A DNA stretch of 64,000 nt from Pelagibacterium limicola (GCF_015694405.1 NZ_JADQDB010000006.1:62001-126000); one strand, 5' to 3'. Numbered from the stretch's first letter, positions 1-11,671 are shown. Notes: generated by a model from the letters alone, not told the origin. Translations and numbers: made by a program.

Positions 1-150
<150 letters not shown>

Positions 151-184
151 TCAATGCTCCTTGCCAGACGTGCCGAACAGGCCC

Positions 185-1719
<1,535 letters not shown>

Positions 1720-1720
<1 letters not shown>

Positions 1721-2280
1721 TAGCTGATCCCTTTCATGGCGATCTTCATGGCCGAAAGTTTTGTCTTGAGCGAGGTGTCGATCATCTTCGAGCCGACCTT
1801 GACCACAAGGCCCCCGATGAGGCTTTCATCGACACGCGCATTGAGGGTGATATCCTTGCCCAGTTTGCCCTGGAGAACCTTGGCGAGCTCTTTTTCCTGC
1901 GCCGCAGTCAACTTGGTGGCCGAGACGACATCCGCCGCCACCTCGTTGCGCGCCTCGGCGGCTAGCGCCTTGTAGGCGGCAATGATCGCAGGCAGCGCAA
2001 AGAGCCGCCCGTTCCTGGCAACCAGCCGCAGCGTGTTGGCGACGAGCTCGGACGTCTTGGCTTTCCCAAGGATCGCCTCGAGCGCCTCGCGCTTGGCATC
2101 GGCGGAAATGGTTGGGCTTTTGAGAAACCGGGCAAAATCGTCCGAGGACGCGATGAGACCGGAAATGGCATCGAGATCCTTTTCGGTCGCCTCGACAGCC
2201 TTGGCGTCGCTGGCCAGATCGAAAAGCGCTGCCGCATAGGGTCGCGCGATCCCGGTAAGAACGGACAGTGTAGCGCTCAA
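1720..2280 (-). CDS. atpH: ATP synthase F1 delta subunit
   Basis: This 186-residue protein begins [19 protein letters not shown], the typical delta/OSCP N-terminus, and has the conserved C-terminal portion that contacts the b-subunit stalk. Delta connects the F1 head to the peripheral stator. It is the first visible gene of the atp operon. The 231 bases upstream, to the end of priA, hold no convincing gene and presumably contain the operon promoter. The stop overlaps the atpA start. Confidence 0.97.
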
Positions 2281-2511
2281 GCCCTCAAACCCCGCTGCTG
2301 ACCGTCATCTCATTCAACAGGATGGACCCGATGGCCGGTGATGAATGCGAGACGGGCGTGAATACCTCGACGAACCTGGGCTTCACCAGCGGCAAACGCG
2401 CGGTGCGCCTAAAGTTCGGGCTGGCCTTATCATGCCCAAAACGGGCACGCAATCCCAAGCTGGCCAATTTGCGGCGGCTCAAATGTCGCATAAGGGGCAG
2501 ATGCGATCCGC

Positions 2512-4704
2512 TCAATAAAAGCTCATCGGATCGATGTCCACCTGGACCCTCAGGTTCCCCCGCGCCGGAACGGCATTTTCGAGCCAGAAGCGCACATAGC
2601 CCGAGAGGTCGAAACCCTTGGGACTCTGGACCAGTATCCGCACACGGTGCCGCCCCCTGACCATCGCGACCGGGGCATCTGCCGGCCCGAAACGCCGCAC
2701 CTCGCTTGCGAGCGGCGCCGAACCCATCAGCCGTCTCGCGTAATCGGCCGTCTCTGTATGATCCTCGCCCGAAATGATAAGCGCCGCGAGCCTTCCGAAC
2801 GGGGGCAGCCCGCCCTCCTCGCGCACCTTGAGCTCATGGGCGTAAAACCCTTCGCGGTCCCCCGCAATCATCGCCCGCATGACGGCGTGGTCCGGATGGT
2901 AGGTCTGCAGGAGCGCCTTGCCCGACCGGCTGGCCCGCCCTGCCCGGCCGGTCACCTGCGTGAGGATCTGGAAGGTCTTTTCCGCCGCGCGAGGATCGCC
3001 ATGCGCGAGCCCGAGATCGGCGTCGACCACCCCGACAAGGCTGAGCTTTTCAAAGTGATGGCCCTTGGCAACGAGTTGGGTGCCGATAATGACGTCGTAA
3101 TCCCCGCGCGCAATTTCTGAAAATCGCTCGCGGATCTGTGTCATCGACCCCATGTCAGAGGAAAGCACCACGGTTCGCGCGCCGGGAAACCGTTCGGCCA
3201 CTTCCTCGGCCACCCGCTCGATGCCCGGCCCCACCGCCACGAGGGAATCGGTTGCCCCGCATTGCCCGCAAACCTCCGGCGCACGTTCCTCGTGCCCGCA
3301 ATGATGGCACATCAGCACGCCCCTGAATCGGTGCTCGACAAGCCAGGTTGAACATTCAGGGCATTGATATTGATGTCCGCAAGCCCGGCAGAGCGTGAGC
3401 GGCGCATAGCCGCGGCGGTTGAGGAACAAAAGCGCCTGCTCGCCCCTATCGAGCGCATCGAAGACCGCCCGCGCCAGCCTCGGGGCGATCCACTGGCCCT
3501 TTTCCGGACCCTCAACCCGCATGTCGATGGCCGAGATGTCGGGCAATGCGGCATCGGCGAACCGGCTTTCCAGCCTTATATGCGCATAACGCCCGTGCTC
3601 CGCATTATGACGGCTCTCGATGGAAGGCGTGGCCGAAGAAAGAATAACCCGCGCCTCGGCGAGCGAAGCGCGCACCACGGCCATGTCGCGCCCGTGATAA
3701 TTGACCCTGTCCGCCTGCTTGAACGCCCCGTCATGCTCTTCGTCAAGCACGAACAATCCAAGCTCGCGGAACGGCAGGAACAGCGCCGATCGCGCACCGA
3801 TCACCGCCCGGATGTCTCCGCTCAACACCCCGCGCCAGACTTTTGCCCGCTGCACAGGGGTCATGTCCGAATGCCATTCGGCGGCCCGGTGCCCGAAGCG
3901 TTTTTCAAATCGTTCGAGAAAGGTGTGTGTGAGGGCGATCTCGGGAAGGATGATCGCCGCCTGCTTGCCGGCCCTGAGCGCGTCGGCGACGCTCTCGAAA
4001 AACACCTCCGTCTTGCCCGAGCCGGTTATCCCGTCGAGCAGCGCCACCGAAAACCCGCCCTCGGCACCTTTGTCGTGGGCACGCAGCTTTTCGAGCGCGG
4101 CCTGCTGGTCCCCCGAAAGCGTTGCCGGCGCAAAATCGGGCTCGGGCGGGAGGACCGGCGGCGGCGCTGGCATTTCCACCGCTTCTAGTGCCCCGGCCTT
4201 CACCAGCCCGTCGATAACCGAAGCCGAAACCCCGCTCGCCCCGACAAGCGCCGTCTTGGCCCAGGGATGGTCCTCTCCTTCGAAAAAATCGAGCACCCGC
4301 GCCCGCGCCGGCGTCAGCCGTTCGGGCACATGCCCGGTGCGCCTCAGCGCAACGATCGGCCGTGGCGGATCGAGCGCCTCCCGGCTCCGCAATGCCCCGC
4401 GCAGGACCATACCCGGCTGGGCAAGCGTATAGCGAGACACCCAATCGACGGTTTTCAAAAGCTCGTCGGGAAGCGGTGGCAGATCGAAGACATGGGCAAT
4501 GTCTTTTGTGCGGTTGTGGGCGAAATTGTCCTTGGGTGCCCCCCAGACCACGCCGAGTGTCGGACGCGGACCCAGCGGCACGATGACAACAGAGCCGCGC
4601 TCGACCACCATGCCTTCGGGCACGCGATAGGAATACGGTCTGTCCACGGCAACGGCGACCATGACGGCAACGATGGAACCGGGCTCGAACATCATCGGGC
4701 TCAA
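2512..4704 (-). CDS. priA: Primosomal replication-restart helicase PriA
   Basis: This 730-residue protein is a 3'-5' DNA helicase that reloads the replisome at stalled forks. It has the N-terminal 3'-end DNA-binding domain (about 1-115), Walker A GITGSGKT at 225-232, the DEEH box at 321-324, and eight zinc-ligating cysteines at about 439, 442, 448, 451, 466, 469, 479 and 482, followed by helicase motifs V and VI. Length is normal. It is divergent from xerC and upstream of atpH on the same strand, an arrangement often seen in rhizobial relatives. An internal ATG four codons in is an alternative start. Confidence 0.97.
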   Translation of the reverse strand: MSPMMFEPGSIVAVMVAVAVDRPYSYRVPEGMVVERGSVVIVPLGPRPTLGVVWGAPKDNFAHNRTKDIAHVFDLPPLPDELLKTVDWVSRYTLAQPGMVLRGALRSREALDPPRPIVALRRTGHVPERLTPARARVLDFFEGEDHPWAKTALVGASGVSASVIDGLVKAGALEAVEMPAPPPVLPPEPDFAPATLSGDQQAALEKLRAHDKGAEGGFSVALLDGITGSGKTEVFFESVADALRAGKQAAIILPEIALTHTFLERFEKRFGHRAAEWHSDMTPVQRAKVWRGVLSGDIRAVIGARSALFLPFRELGLFVLDEEHDGAFKQADRVNYHGRDMAVVRASLAEARVILSSATPSIESRHNAEHGRYAHIRLESRFADAALPDISAIDMRVEGPEKGQWIAPRLARAVFDALDRGEQALLFLNRRGYAPLTLCRACGHQYQCPECSTWLVEHRFRGVLMCHHCGHEERAPEVCGQCGATDSLVAVGPGIERVAEEVAERFPGARTVVLSSDMGSMTQIRERFSEIARGDYDVIIGTQLVAKGHHFEKLSLVGVVDADLGLAHGDPRAAEKTFQILTQVTGRAGRASRSGKALLQTYHPDHAVMRAMIAGDREGFYAHELKVREEGGLPPFGRLAALIISGEDHTETADYARRLMGSAPLASEVRRFGPADAPVAMVRGRHRVRILVQSPKGFDLSGYVRFWLENAVPARGNLRVQVDIDPMSFY

Positions 4705-4773
4705 AACGGGAAGAGAGGCGCCACAATAGGCGGTAATCGCGATTCGGCCAGACCCTCACGTGACACTCTTCGA

Positions 4774-4785
4774 TCTTTATAAAGA
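4774..4785. promoter_or_regulatory. 12-base AT-rich palindrome in priA/xerC divergent region
   Basis: The sequence TCTTTATAAAGA is a perfect 12-base palindrome 22 bases before the xerC ATG. It sits in the only AT-rich patch of the 102-base divergent spacer, so it may mark promoter or operator sequence. Nothing else supports a specific role. Confidence 0.25.
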
Positions 4786-4806
4786 AAACCGGCCTATCTT
4801 CGGGCC

Positions 4807-5736
4807 ATGACCGACACCGGATTCGCCCTTTCCGAAACCCTCAGACATTTGCGCGCAGGTTGGCTCGAAGAGCTTTCCGCCATCCGCCGCCTGTCGCCCA
4901 AGACCGTCGAGGCCTATGTTCGCGATCTTGATCAGTTGATGTTTTTTCTTTCCGGCCATATCGGCGGCACAATCGATCTTGCCGATCTCAAGTCCTTGCG
5001 GGCCGCCGATCTGCGCGCCTTCCTTGCCGCCCGCCGGCGCGTCGGGATCGGGTCGACCTCGCTGGCGCGCGGGCTTTCGGGGATAAAGTCCTTTTTCGCC
5101 CATCTCGAGCGCAATGGCGTCATGGCGCTCGAAGCCCTTTCGGTTATCCGCACCCCCAAACGGCCTGCAACACTGCCCAAGGCGCTGACCGTTAGCGAAG
5201 CGAAATCGGTCATTGAAACGGTCGACGAGATGGAGACCCGGCCCTGGGTTGCCGCACGCGACGCCGCCGTGATCGCGCTCTGCTATGGGGCGGGCCTGCG
5301 CATCTCCGAAGCGCTCGCCGTCACGCGCCGCGATCTCGATGGGCAGAGCCTGCGGGTTACCGGCAAGGGCGGCCGCGTCCGCCTCGTGCCACTGATCGCC
5401 GCCGTAAGGGAGGCGATCGCTGAGTATTTGAAGCTCTGCCCTTTCGCGACCGGCGCCAGCGAACCGATGTTCAAAGGCACGCGCGGCGGCACACTCTCGC
5501 CCCGCCTCGTCCAGCTCCGCGTGGAGCAATTGCGCGGCGCACTCGGACTTCCGGCATCGGCCACGCCCCACGCCCTGCGCCATTCCTTCGCCACCCATCT
5601 TCTGGGCAGGGGTGGCGACCTGCGCGCCATTCAGGAGCTTCTCGGCCACGCCTCGCTTTCGACAACGCAGATCTATACCCACGTCGATACCCAAAGGCTG
5701 CTCGAAGCCTACGCCCGCGCGCACCCCCGAGGATGA
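4807..5736 (+). CDS. xerC: Tyrosine recombinase XerC (chromosome dimer resolution)
   Basis: This 309-residue tyrosine recombinase carries all six catalytic residues: R165 (GLRISE), K187, H255 and R258 (HALRHSFATH), H281 (LGHASL) and nucleophile Y290 (IYTHVD). With XerD it resolves chromosome dimers at dif. The N-terminal SAM-like core-binding domain covers about 10-105. It sits in core genome next to priA, which favours XerC over a phage integrase. XerC/XerD assignment by sequence alone is slightly uncertain, but the position next to priA is the usual one for alphaproteobacterial xerC. Confidence 0.92.
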   Translation: MTDTGFALSETLRHLRAGWLEELSAIRRLSPKTVEAYVRDLDQLMFFLSGHIGGTIDLADLKSLRAADLRAFLAARRRVGIGSTSLARGLSGIKSFFAHLERNGVMALEALSVIRTPKRPATLPKALTVSEAKSVIETVDEMETRPWVAARDAAVIALCYGAGLRISEALAVTRRDLDGQSLRVTGKGGRVRLVPLIAAVREAIAEYLKLCPFATGASEPMFKGTRGGTLSPRLVQLRVEQLRGALGLPASATPHALRHSFATHLLGRGGDLRAIQELLGHASLSTTQIYTHVDTQRLLEAYARAHPRG

Positions 5737-5783
5737 AAACGGCGGTGGCGGGAACTGCAATCGGGGTGTAGACCCTCTCTATC

Positions 5784-6758
5784 ATGACCGCTCCTTCTTC
5801 ATCCTCCGCCCTTCCCGATCCGCGTGACGAGGCCTGGGGCTTGACCCTGGCCGCCCTCGGCGCTGCCTTCTTTGCGACCAAGGGCATTTTCGTCAAGCTC
5901 GCACTGGCCGACGGGCTCGACCCGGTCACCATCCTCACCTGGCGCATGATCCTGGCTACGCCCGCCTTCATGGTGCTGGGCTGGATGGGCTTTTCGGCGC
6001 GGAAGCGAGGCAGGGGCCGCCATGCGGGGGAGACGGTAGAAATGCGCCCGGTTCTTCTTGCGGCGGGCGTCGGAATTCTCGGCTACTACGGCGCGAGCTA
6101 TCTCGATTTCGCTGCTCTTGCCTTTATTTCCGCCCAGCTCAACCGGCTGGTCCTGCTCACGTACCCCTTCATGGTCCTGATTTTGGGCGCCATCCTGTTC
6201 CGCCGCAAGCTCGCTTGGCAGGCGGTCTTGGCCGCGCTCATAGCTTATTGCGGCATTGCGGTGATCTTTACCCGGGATCTCGCCATCGAGGGTGAGAATG
6301 TACTCGTTGGGACCCTTCTGGTCCTCGGGGCCGCCGTCACCTATGCGCTCTACCAGCTCTTTGCCAAACCCGCGATCGATGCGCTGGGCTCCCAGCTCTT
6401 TACCGGCATAGCGATGAGCGCAGCCGGAGCCGCGGTTTTTACCCATTTCCTATCGACCCACCCGATCACCGCGCTGGCGATCGACGCGTCCACGCTCATG
6501 GTGCTTATGGCGCTTGCCCTCCTGGCAACGGTACTGCCTGTCTTCATGATCGCCGCAGCTATCGGGCGCATCGGGGCCGAGCGCACGGCCGTTTTCGGAA
6601 ACATCTCACCCATCGTCACCATCGTCCTTGCCGTTGTCATTCTGGGGGAGGATTTCACCCTGGTTCACGGGCTCGGAACGGCACTGGTAATTTTCGGCAT
6701 TTTGCTGTTCACTCGCCTCACCCGGCACAAACCGAGACCGGACAACGCCGCGGCCTGA
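5784..6758 (+). CDS. DMT-superfamily (EamA) transporter
   Basis: This 324-residue inner-membrane protein has about ten hydrophobic segments in two EamA halves (roughly 20-150 and 170-315). The N-terminal half starts GLTLAALGAAFFATKGIFVK, and the second repeat has a glutamate-bearing segment ending LGEDFTLVHGLGTALVIFGI, typical of the family. EamA proteins export amino acids or other small metabolites; the substrate cannot be told. It starts 47 bases after xerC and is followed 11 bases later by the repeat-protein gene, so those two may be co-transcribed. Confidence 0.88.
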   Translation: MTAPSSSSALPDPRDEAWGLTLAALGAAFFATKGIFVKLALADGLDPVTILTWRMILATPAFMVLGWMGFSARKRGRGRHAGETVEMRPVLLAAGVGILGYYGASYLDFAALAFISAQLNRLVLLTYPFMVLILGAILFRRKLAWQAVLAALIAYCGIAVIFTRDLAIEGENVLVGTLLVLGAAVTYALYQLFAKPAIDALGSQLFTGIAMSAAGAAVFTHFLSTHPITALAIDASTLMVLMALALLATVLPVFMIAAAIGRIGAERTAVFGNISPIVTIVLAVVILGEDFTLVHGLGTALVIFGILLFTRLTRHKPRPDNAAA

Positions 6759-6769
6759 GGGGACGCAAA

Positions 6770-8509
6770 ATGAGGAAAACGGGCATATTGATGGGCAGCG
6801 CCGTAGTGGCGTTTGCCCTTTTGGCATCCTGGCCTGCGCTGAGCCAGTCCATCGATTTCGGCGACGACACGAGCCGCTGGGCCAATGACGGCCAATGCGA
6901 CGATCCCCGCTTCGAGGGCACTGGCGCCGCCGCCGTTCGCATAGCGGCCGACGAAGGGCGTGACGCAACCGACTGCCGGACAGCATTCGAGGCTGGCACC
7001 GTGACCCTGGTCACGGATGCGCCCGAGCACCAGGCAGAGGTATCCGAAGCCCCCGAGGAAGGCGAAATCGATTTCGGAGATGATTCCGGCACCTGGGCCA
7101 ACGACGGCGAATGCGATGATCCGCGTTTTGGTGGCGGGCTCGAGAGCCACCGCCGCGCCGACGCCACAGATTGCCGCTCCGCCTATGAGGCAGATTCCTC
7201 GATCTACATCGGCGAGAGTGACGTGTCCGACACTGGAGACATCGACTTTGGCGACGATTCCGGTACATGGGCCAATGACGGCGAGTGCGATGACCCGCGT
7301 TTCGGTGGCGGGCTTGAGAGCCACCGCTTCGCCGACGCCACAGATTGCCGCGCTGCTTATGAAGACGATCCCTCGATCTACATCGGCGAGGGAGGCTCGA
7401 ACGGCGACATCGACTTTGGCAACGATTCCGGCTCATGGGCCAACGACGGCGAGTGCGATGACCCACGCTTCGGTGGCGGGCTTGAGAGCCATCGTCGCGC
7501 CGACGCCACAGATTGCCGCGCCGCTTATGAGGCAGATCCCTCGATCTACATCGGCGAGAGTGACGTGTCTGACACCGGAGACATCGACTTTGGCGACGAT
7601 TCCGGCACGTGGGCCAACGACGGTGAGTGCGATGACCCGCGCTTCGGCGGCGGACTTGAAAGCCACCGCCTCGCCGATGCCACGGACTGCCGCGCCGCCT
7701 ATGAGGCCGATCCCTCGATCTATATCGGCGAAAGCGAGACGTCCGATATCGACGGCATCGACTTCGGTGACGATTCGGGCGCCTGGGCCAGCGATGGCGA
7801 ATGCGACGACCCCCGCTTTGGCGGGGGACTTGACAGCCACCGCTTCGCCGACGCCTCGGACTGCCGCGCGGCATACCAGGCCGATCCCTCGATCTATCTC
7901 GGAGACAGCGGACCGGTAACCGGAAGCCTCGATTTCGGCGACGACTCGGGGGACTACACCCATAGCGGCGTGTGCGACGACCCGCGCTTCGAAGGAACGG
8001 GTTCGGCCAGCGTTCTGCTCTTTGCCGACCGCATGGCCGATGCCACCGATTGCGAGACCTTGTATCGTGCCGGCGAAATCACCTTCGCCGGAGTGAGGGG
8101 CGACCCTGCTGTTGCTGGCGTCAACGAGATCGATTTTGGCGACGATACCAGCGACTATGCCAATAACGACAAATGTGACGATCCGCGTTTCGATGGTCCC
8201 GGCACCGACAGTGTCCTGCTGCACGGAGACCGCGGCCATGATGCCAGCGATTGCCGCGCGCTGTTCCTGTCCGGGGAAGTCTGGCTCGCCGGAACGTCAT
8301 CGGACACGACGGGATCGACAAGCGAGTCCTCCTCGTTCCGTATCAATTTCGGCGACGATTCAGGTGACTATCCCCATGACGGCGAGTGCGACGACCCCCG
8401 TTTCCAGGGTCGCGGAGCCGCATCGGAGCTGTTTGAAAGCAATCGCATGCGTGACGCCACCGACTGCCGTGCCGCCTACGACGCCGGCACCGTGACCTAT
8501 GAGCCCTAG
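6770..8509 (+). CDS. Exported acidic protein of nine CDDPRF/DC repeats
   Basis: This 579-residue protein has a signal peptide (hydrophobic stretch 8-23, likely cleavage after ALSQS) followed directly by nine tandem units of 55-72 residues filling the rest of the chain. Each unit begins with a variant of IDFGDDS, continues W/Y-ANDGECDDPRF and ends with D-A-(T/S)-DC. Each therefore has exactly two cysteines about 20 residues apart, probably forming one disulfide in the periplasm. The chain is rich in Asp and Glu and may bind divalent metal, which is inference. Similar single units are recalled at the ends of other alphaproteobacterial exported proteins; their function is not known to me. The ATG has a good ribosome site (GAGGGGAC) 11 bases after the EamA stop. 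Confidence 0.85.
   Translation: MRKTGILMGSAVVAFALLASWPALSQSIDFGDDTSRWANDGQCDDPRFEGTGAAAVRIAADEGRDATDCRTAFEAGTVTLVTDAPEHQAEVSEAPEEGEIDFGDDSGTWANDGECDDPRFGGGLESHRRADATDCRSAYEADSSIYIGESDVSDTGDIDFGDDSGTWANDGECDDPRFGGGLESHRFADATDCRAAYEDDPSIYIGEGGSNGDIDFGNDSGSWANDGECDDPRFGGGLESHRRADATDCRAAYEADPSIYIGESDVSDTGDIDFGDDSGTWANDGECDDPRFGGGLESHRLADATDCRAAYEADPSIYIGESETSDIDGIDFGDDSGAWASDGECDDPRFGGGLDSHRFADASDCRAAYQADPSIYLGDSGPVTGSLDFGDDSGDYTHSGVCDDPRFEGTGSASVLLFADRMADATDCETLYRAGEITFAGVRGDPAVAGVNEIDFGDDTSDYANNDKCDDPRFDGPGTDSVLLHGDRGHDASDCRALFLSGEVWLAGTSSDTTGSTSESSSFRINFGDDSGDYPHDGECDDPRFQGRGAASELFESNRMRDATDCRAAYDAGTVTYEP
6851..8506 (+). repeat. Nine in-frame tandem repeats within the exported protein gene
   Basis: Units start at 6851, 7067, 7241, 7409, 7583, 7757, 7928, 8129 and 8342. 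Units 1, 7, 8 and 9 are of a longer type with an insertion after CDDPRFEG; units 2-6 are a compact type with CDDPRFGGGLESHR and SIYIGE. The compact units are close to identical even at the DNA level, pointing to recent duplication and likely copy-number variation. Confidence 0.9.
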
Positions 8510-8530
8510 GCTTTTCCGGCAGCCCATGAA

Positions 8531-8561
8531 AAAGGGCCGCGTCCCACCGACGCGGCCCTTT
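8531..8561. terminator. Perfect 13-bp hairpin terminator, bidirectional
   Basis: Left arm 8531-8543 (AAAGGGCCGCGTC) and right arm 8549-8561 pair perfectly around the loop CCACC. An A-run precedes and a T-rich run (TTTCTCTTTT) follows, so it can stop both the rightward repeat-protein transcript and the leftward TCA operon that ends with lpdA at 8594. Confidence 0.9.
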
Positions 8562-8593
8562 CTCTTTTCAGCACAGGCGCAGCGCCCGTGCGA

Positions 8594-10000
8594 TCAAATG
8601 TGTATCGAACCGTCCCCGAGCCCCAGCGCAGCCTCGCGCACCGCTTCGCTCATCGTTGGATGCGCATGGCACGTGCGGGCGAGATCTTCGGCTGAACCGC
8701 CGAACTCCATCAGTACCGCAGCCTCGTGGATCATCTCGCCCGCGCCACGTCCAACGATGTGACAGCCCAGCACCCGATCGGTCGCCTTGTCCGCGAGAAT
8801 CTTGACGAACCCGTCGGTCGCCAGCATCGCCTTGGCGCGCCCGTTCGCGGTGAAGGGGAACTTGGCGGCCTTGTAGTCGACACCCTCCGCCTTGAGTTCG
8901 TCTTCCGACTTGCCCACCGAAGCGACTTCGGGACTGGTGTAGACGACCCCCGGGATCACCCCATAATTGACGTGGCCTGCCTGGCCCGCGAGAATTTCAG
9001 CAATTGCGATCCCCTCATCTTCGGCCTTATGCGCCAGCATTGGCCCCGCGATCACATCGCCAATGGCGTAGATGCCATCGACATTGGTCTTGTAATGCCC
9101 GTCGGTCACGACCCGCCCGCGCTTGTCGAGCTCGACCCCCACGCCGTCGAGCCCAAGTCCTTCAGTATAAGGCACGCGCCCAATGGCGACCAACGCGACA
9201 TCGACCTCGATGCTCGCCGCTTCCCCGCCCTGAGCCGGTTCGATCTGCGCAATAAGGCCCTGGTCCGATTTCTCGATTCCCGTGACCTTGGTTCCCAGCT
9301 TGAACTCGAAACCCTGCTTGGACAGCATCCGCTGGAACTGCTTGGCGACCTCGCCATCCATCCCCGGCAGGATGCGATCGAGGAATTCGACGACGGTCAC
9401 CTTCGCCCCAAGCCGCGCCCAGACTGAACCGAGTTCGAGCCCTATGACCCCAGCACCGATCACCAGAAGATGGCCCGGCACCTTGTCGAGCTCGAGCGCA
9501 CCCGTCGACGTCACGATCTTTTCCTCGTCGATCTCGATGCCCGGCAGGTTCGCCGGCACAGAACCCGTCGCGATGACGATGTTCTTGGTGGTGATCTCGC
9601 TCACCGTGCCGTCTTCGGCAGTGACCGTCACCTTCCCCGCCGCCGCGATTGTGCCTGTGCCGTAAAACGCCGTGATCTTGTTTTTCTTGAACAGATACTC
9701 GATGCCGCTGGTGTTGGATGCAACCACGTCGTCCTTGTGCGCCATCATTGCTTCGAGATTGATTCTTGGCGCATCGACCTCAATGCCGAGTTGGGGGAAG
9801 CTGTGCCTGGCTTCCTCAAAAAGCTCGGAGACATGCAGCAAGGCCTTGGAGGGAATGCAGCCGATATTGAGACAGGTGCCGCCGAACGTCGGCCACTTCT
9901 CGACCACGGCAACCTTCATGCCCAACTGCGCCGCGCGCACCGCGCAAACATAGCCGCCCGGTCCGGTGCCGATAACGGTAAGATCGAAAGTGTCGGCCAT
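8594..10000 (-). CDS. lpdA: Dihydrolipoyl dehydrogenase (E3)
   Basis: This 468-residue flavoprotein reoxidises dihydrolipoamide in 2-oxoglutarate dehydrogenase and related complexes, passing electrons to NAD+. It shows the FAD-binding GTGPGG at 11-16, the redox disulfide C43/C48 in [13 protein letters not shown], the NAD-binding [17 protein letters not shown] segment and the C-terminal [10 protein letters not shown] with the active-site histidine. An upstream in-frame ATG at 10057 would add 19 unlikely residues; [11 protein letters not shown] fits the family. It is the last gene of the mdh-suc operon, 37 bases after the MAPEG gene. Confidence 0.97.
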   Translation of the reverse strand: MADTFDLTVIGTGPGGYVCAVRAAQLGMKVAVVEKWPTFGGTCLNIGCIPSKALLHVSELFEEARHSFPQLGIEVDAPRINLEAMMAHKDDVVASNTSGIEYLFKKNKITAFYGTGTIAAAGKVTVTAEDGTVSEITTKNIVIATGSVPANLPGIEIDEEKIVTSTGALELDKVPGHLLVIGAGVIGLELGSVWARLGAKVTVVEFLDRILPGMDGEVAKQFQRMLSKQGFEFKLGTKVTGIEKSDQGLIAQIEPAQGGEAASIEVDVALVAIGRVPYTEGLGLDGVGVELDKRGRVVTDGHYKTNVDGIYAIGDVIAGPMLAHKAEDEGIAIAEILAGQAGHVNYGVIPGVVYTSPEVASVGKSEDELKAEGVDYKAAKFPFTANGRAKAMLATDGFVKILADKATDRVLGCHIVGRGAGEMIHEAAVLMEFGGSAEDLARTCHAHPTMSEAVREAALGLGDGSIHI

Positions 10001-10037
10001 GATGGTGTTCCTTAGCTCATTATCTTTTGAGGATAGA

Positions 10038-10427
10038 TCAGACGACGATCCCGGCAAACATCAGGATCAACCCGACCGCCGAAACGATCCAGATCGCGCT
10101 GCGCAGATAGGGTATGCCCGCCAGATAGAGAGGGAGATAGGCCCAGCGACTCCAAAAGTAGAGATGCGCGCCCCACAAAGTCAGCTCGCCGCCGCGCCCG
10201 CTCAATTCGACGGCTACGACGAGGGCGACAAAAACAGCATAGGTTTCGAGCAGGTTGCGCAGGGCTCTCTCGGCCCTGCCATTGAGCACGTTCGGCGGCG
10301 CTTCACCGTCGCGCGCGCCCCCCGCGAACACAACCCCATGCTGCAGCCGGTAACAAACTGACTGCGCGAGGACATAGAACGCGACCAGCGGCACGCTCCA
10401 GACAAGAAGATTCAGTTCGCCGGACAT
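10038..10427 (-). CDS. MAPEG-family membrane protein
   Basis: This 129-residue protein has about four transmembrane helices and the MAPEG pattern: a short cytoplasmic segment with N-R-A-x-R-A after helix 1 ([14 protein letters not shown]) and a helix-3 motif with R-x-x-Y ([14 protein letters not shown]). The family includes eicosanoid and glutathione-linked enzymes, but bacterial members are mostly uncharacterised. It lies between sucB (20 bases upstream) and lpdA (37 bases downstream), so it is co-expressed with the 2-oxoglutarate dehydrogenase genes. No functional link is demonstrated. Confidence 0.82.
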   Translation of the reverse strand: MSGELNLLVWSVPLVAFYVLAQSVCYRLQHGVVFAGGARDGEAPPNVLNGRAERALRNLLETYAVFVALVVAVELSGRGGELTLWGAHLYFWSRWAYLPLYLAGIPYLRSAIWIVSAVGLILMFAGIVV

Positions 10428-10447
10428 AGCGGCTTCCCCGCTAAACC

Positions 10448-11671
10448 CTAGAGATCGAGCACCAGCCGTTGCGGATCCTCGAGGCTCTCCTTGACCCGCA
10501 CGAGGAAGGTCACCGCTTCCTTGCCGTCCACGATCCGGTGATCGTATGAGAGCGCCAGATACATCATCGGGCGGATGGCGATCTGTCCGTCCACCACCAC
10601 GGGGCGCTCCTGGATCTTGTGCATCCCGAGGATGCCCGACTGCGGCGCGTTGAGGATCGGGGTCGACATCAGCGAACCATAGACCCCGCCATTGGAAATG
10701 GTGAAGGTCCCGCCCTGCATGTCGGCCATCGAAAGCTGGCCGTCGCGGGCTGCGCGGCCGAGCCGGCCGATTTCCTTTTCGATCTCGGCAATCGTCATCT
10801 GGTCGGCATCGCGCACCACCGGCACTACGAGACCCTTGTCAGTCCCGACCGCGACCCCGATATGGGCGAAATTCTTGTAGATGATGTCTGTGCCGTCGAT
10901 CTCGGCATTGACCGCCGGGATTTCCTTGAGCGCATGGACCACGGCCTTGGTGAAAAAGCCCATGAAGCCGAGCTTGACGCCGTGCTTTTTCTCGAAGAGG
11001 TCCTTGTAGGCGTTGCGCAGGTCCATGACCGGCTTCATGTCCACCTCGTTGAAGGTGGTGAGCATGGCGGCGGTCGCTTGCGCATCCTTCAAGCGCTTGG
11101 CAATAGTCTGACGCAGCCGGGTCATCTTGACCCGCTCTTCGCGGGCCGCATCCTCGCCCTGGGACGGCGCGCGGGCAGCAGCCGGAGCAGGCTGGGCGGC
11201 GGGCGCCGATCCGGTGCCCTCGAGCGCCTTCATGACGTCTTCCTTCAGGACCTGCCCCCGCTTGCCCGAACCGGCGACATCGGTGGTGTCGACCTCTTTT
11301 TCGGTCGCGAGCTTGGCGGCCGAGGGTGCAGGTGGCATTTCGGTCTTGGTTGGCGTGGCGGCAGGTTTGGGCGTCTCCTCTGCCTTGGCTTTTGGTGCTT
11401 CGGCGGGCTTTTCGACCGCTTTTGCCGGCGCGGCCCCGGCCGCGATTGCCGCGATCAGCGCGCCCACCTCGACCGTGTCCCCTTCATTGACCGAGATCGC
11501 TTCGAGCGTACCTGACACCGGCGCAGGCACTTCAATGGTCACCTTGTCGGTTTCAAGCTCGACAATCGGCTCGTCGGCAGCGACCGCATCGCCCACCTTC
11601 TTGAACCATTGCCCGATGGTGGCTTCGGTGACGCTTTCCCCGAGGGTCGGAACGCGGACTTCAGTGGACAT
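10448..11671 (-). CDS. sucB: 2-oxoglutarate dehydrogenase E2, dihydrolipoyl succinyltransferase
   Basis: This 407-residue E2 has one lipoyl domain (1-75; lipoylated K43 in ETDKVTIEV), an Ala/Pro/Lys-rich linker, a peripheral-subunit-binding domain with [11 protein letters not shown] near 135-150, and the catalytic domain ending with [12 protein letters not shown] (active-site His and Asp). It transfers succinyl groups to CoA. Length and single lipoyl domain separate it from the multi-lipoyl pyruvate dehydrogenase E2. It follows sucA by 77 bases. Confidence 0.97.
   Translation of the reverse strand: MSTEVRVPTLGESVTEATIGQWFKKVGDAVAADEPIVELETDKVTIEVPAPVSGTLEAISVNEGDTVEVGALIAAIAAGAAPAKAVEKPAEAPKAKAEETPKPAATPTKTEMPPAPSAAKLATEKEVDTTDVAGSGKRGQVLKEDVMKALEGTGSAPAAQPAPAAARAPSQGEDAAREERVKMTRLRQTIAKRLKDAQATAAMLTTFNEVDMKPVMDLRNAYKDLFEKKHGVKLGFMGFFTKAVVHALKEIPAVNAEIDGTDIIYKNFAHIGVAVGTDKGLVVPVVRDADQMTIAEIEKEIGRLGRAARDGQLSMADMQGGTFTISNGGVYGSLMSTPILNAPQSGILGMHKIQERPVVVDGQIAIRPMMYLALSYDHRIVDGKEAVTFLVRVKESLEDPQRLVLDL

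Noticed and set aside
2285-2515. A 76-codon frame between atpH and priA
   Set aside because: Very basic, no family resemblance, and it covers the likely promoter region of the atp operon.
6851-8506. Regular repeats considered as a CRISPR array
   Set aside because: The units are 165-216 bases, in frame and coding, with conserved cysteines. There are no short identical repeats with unique spacers.
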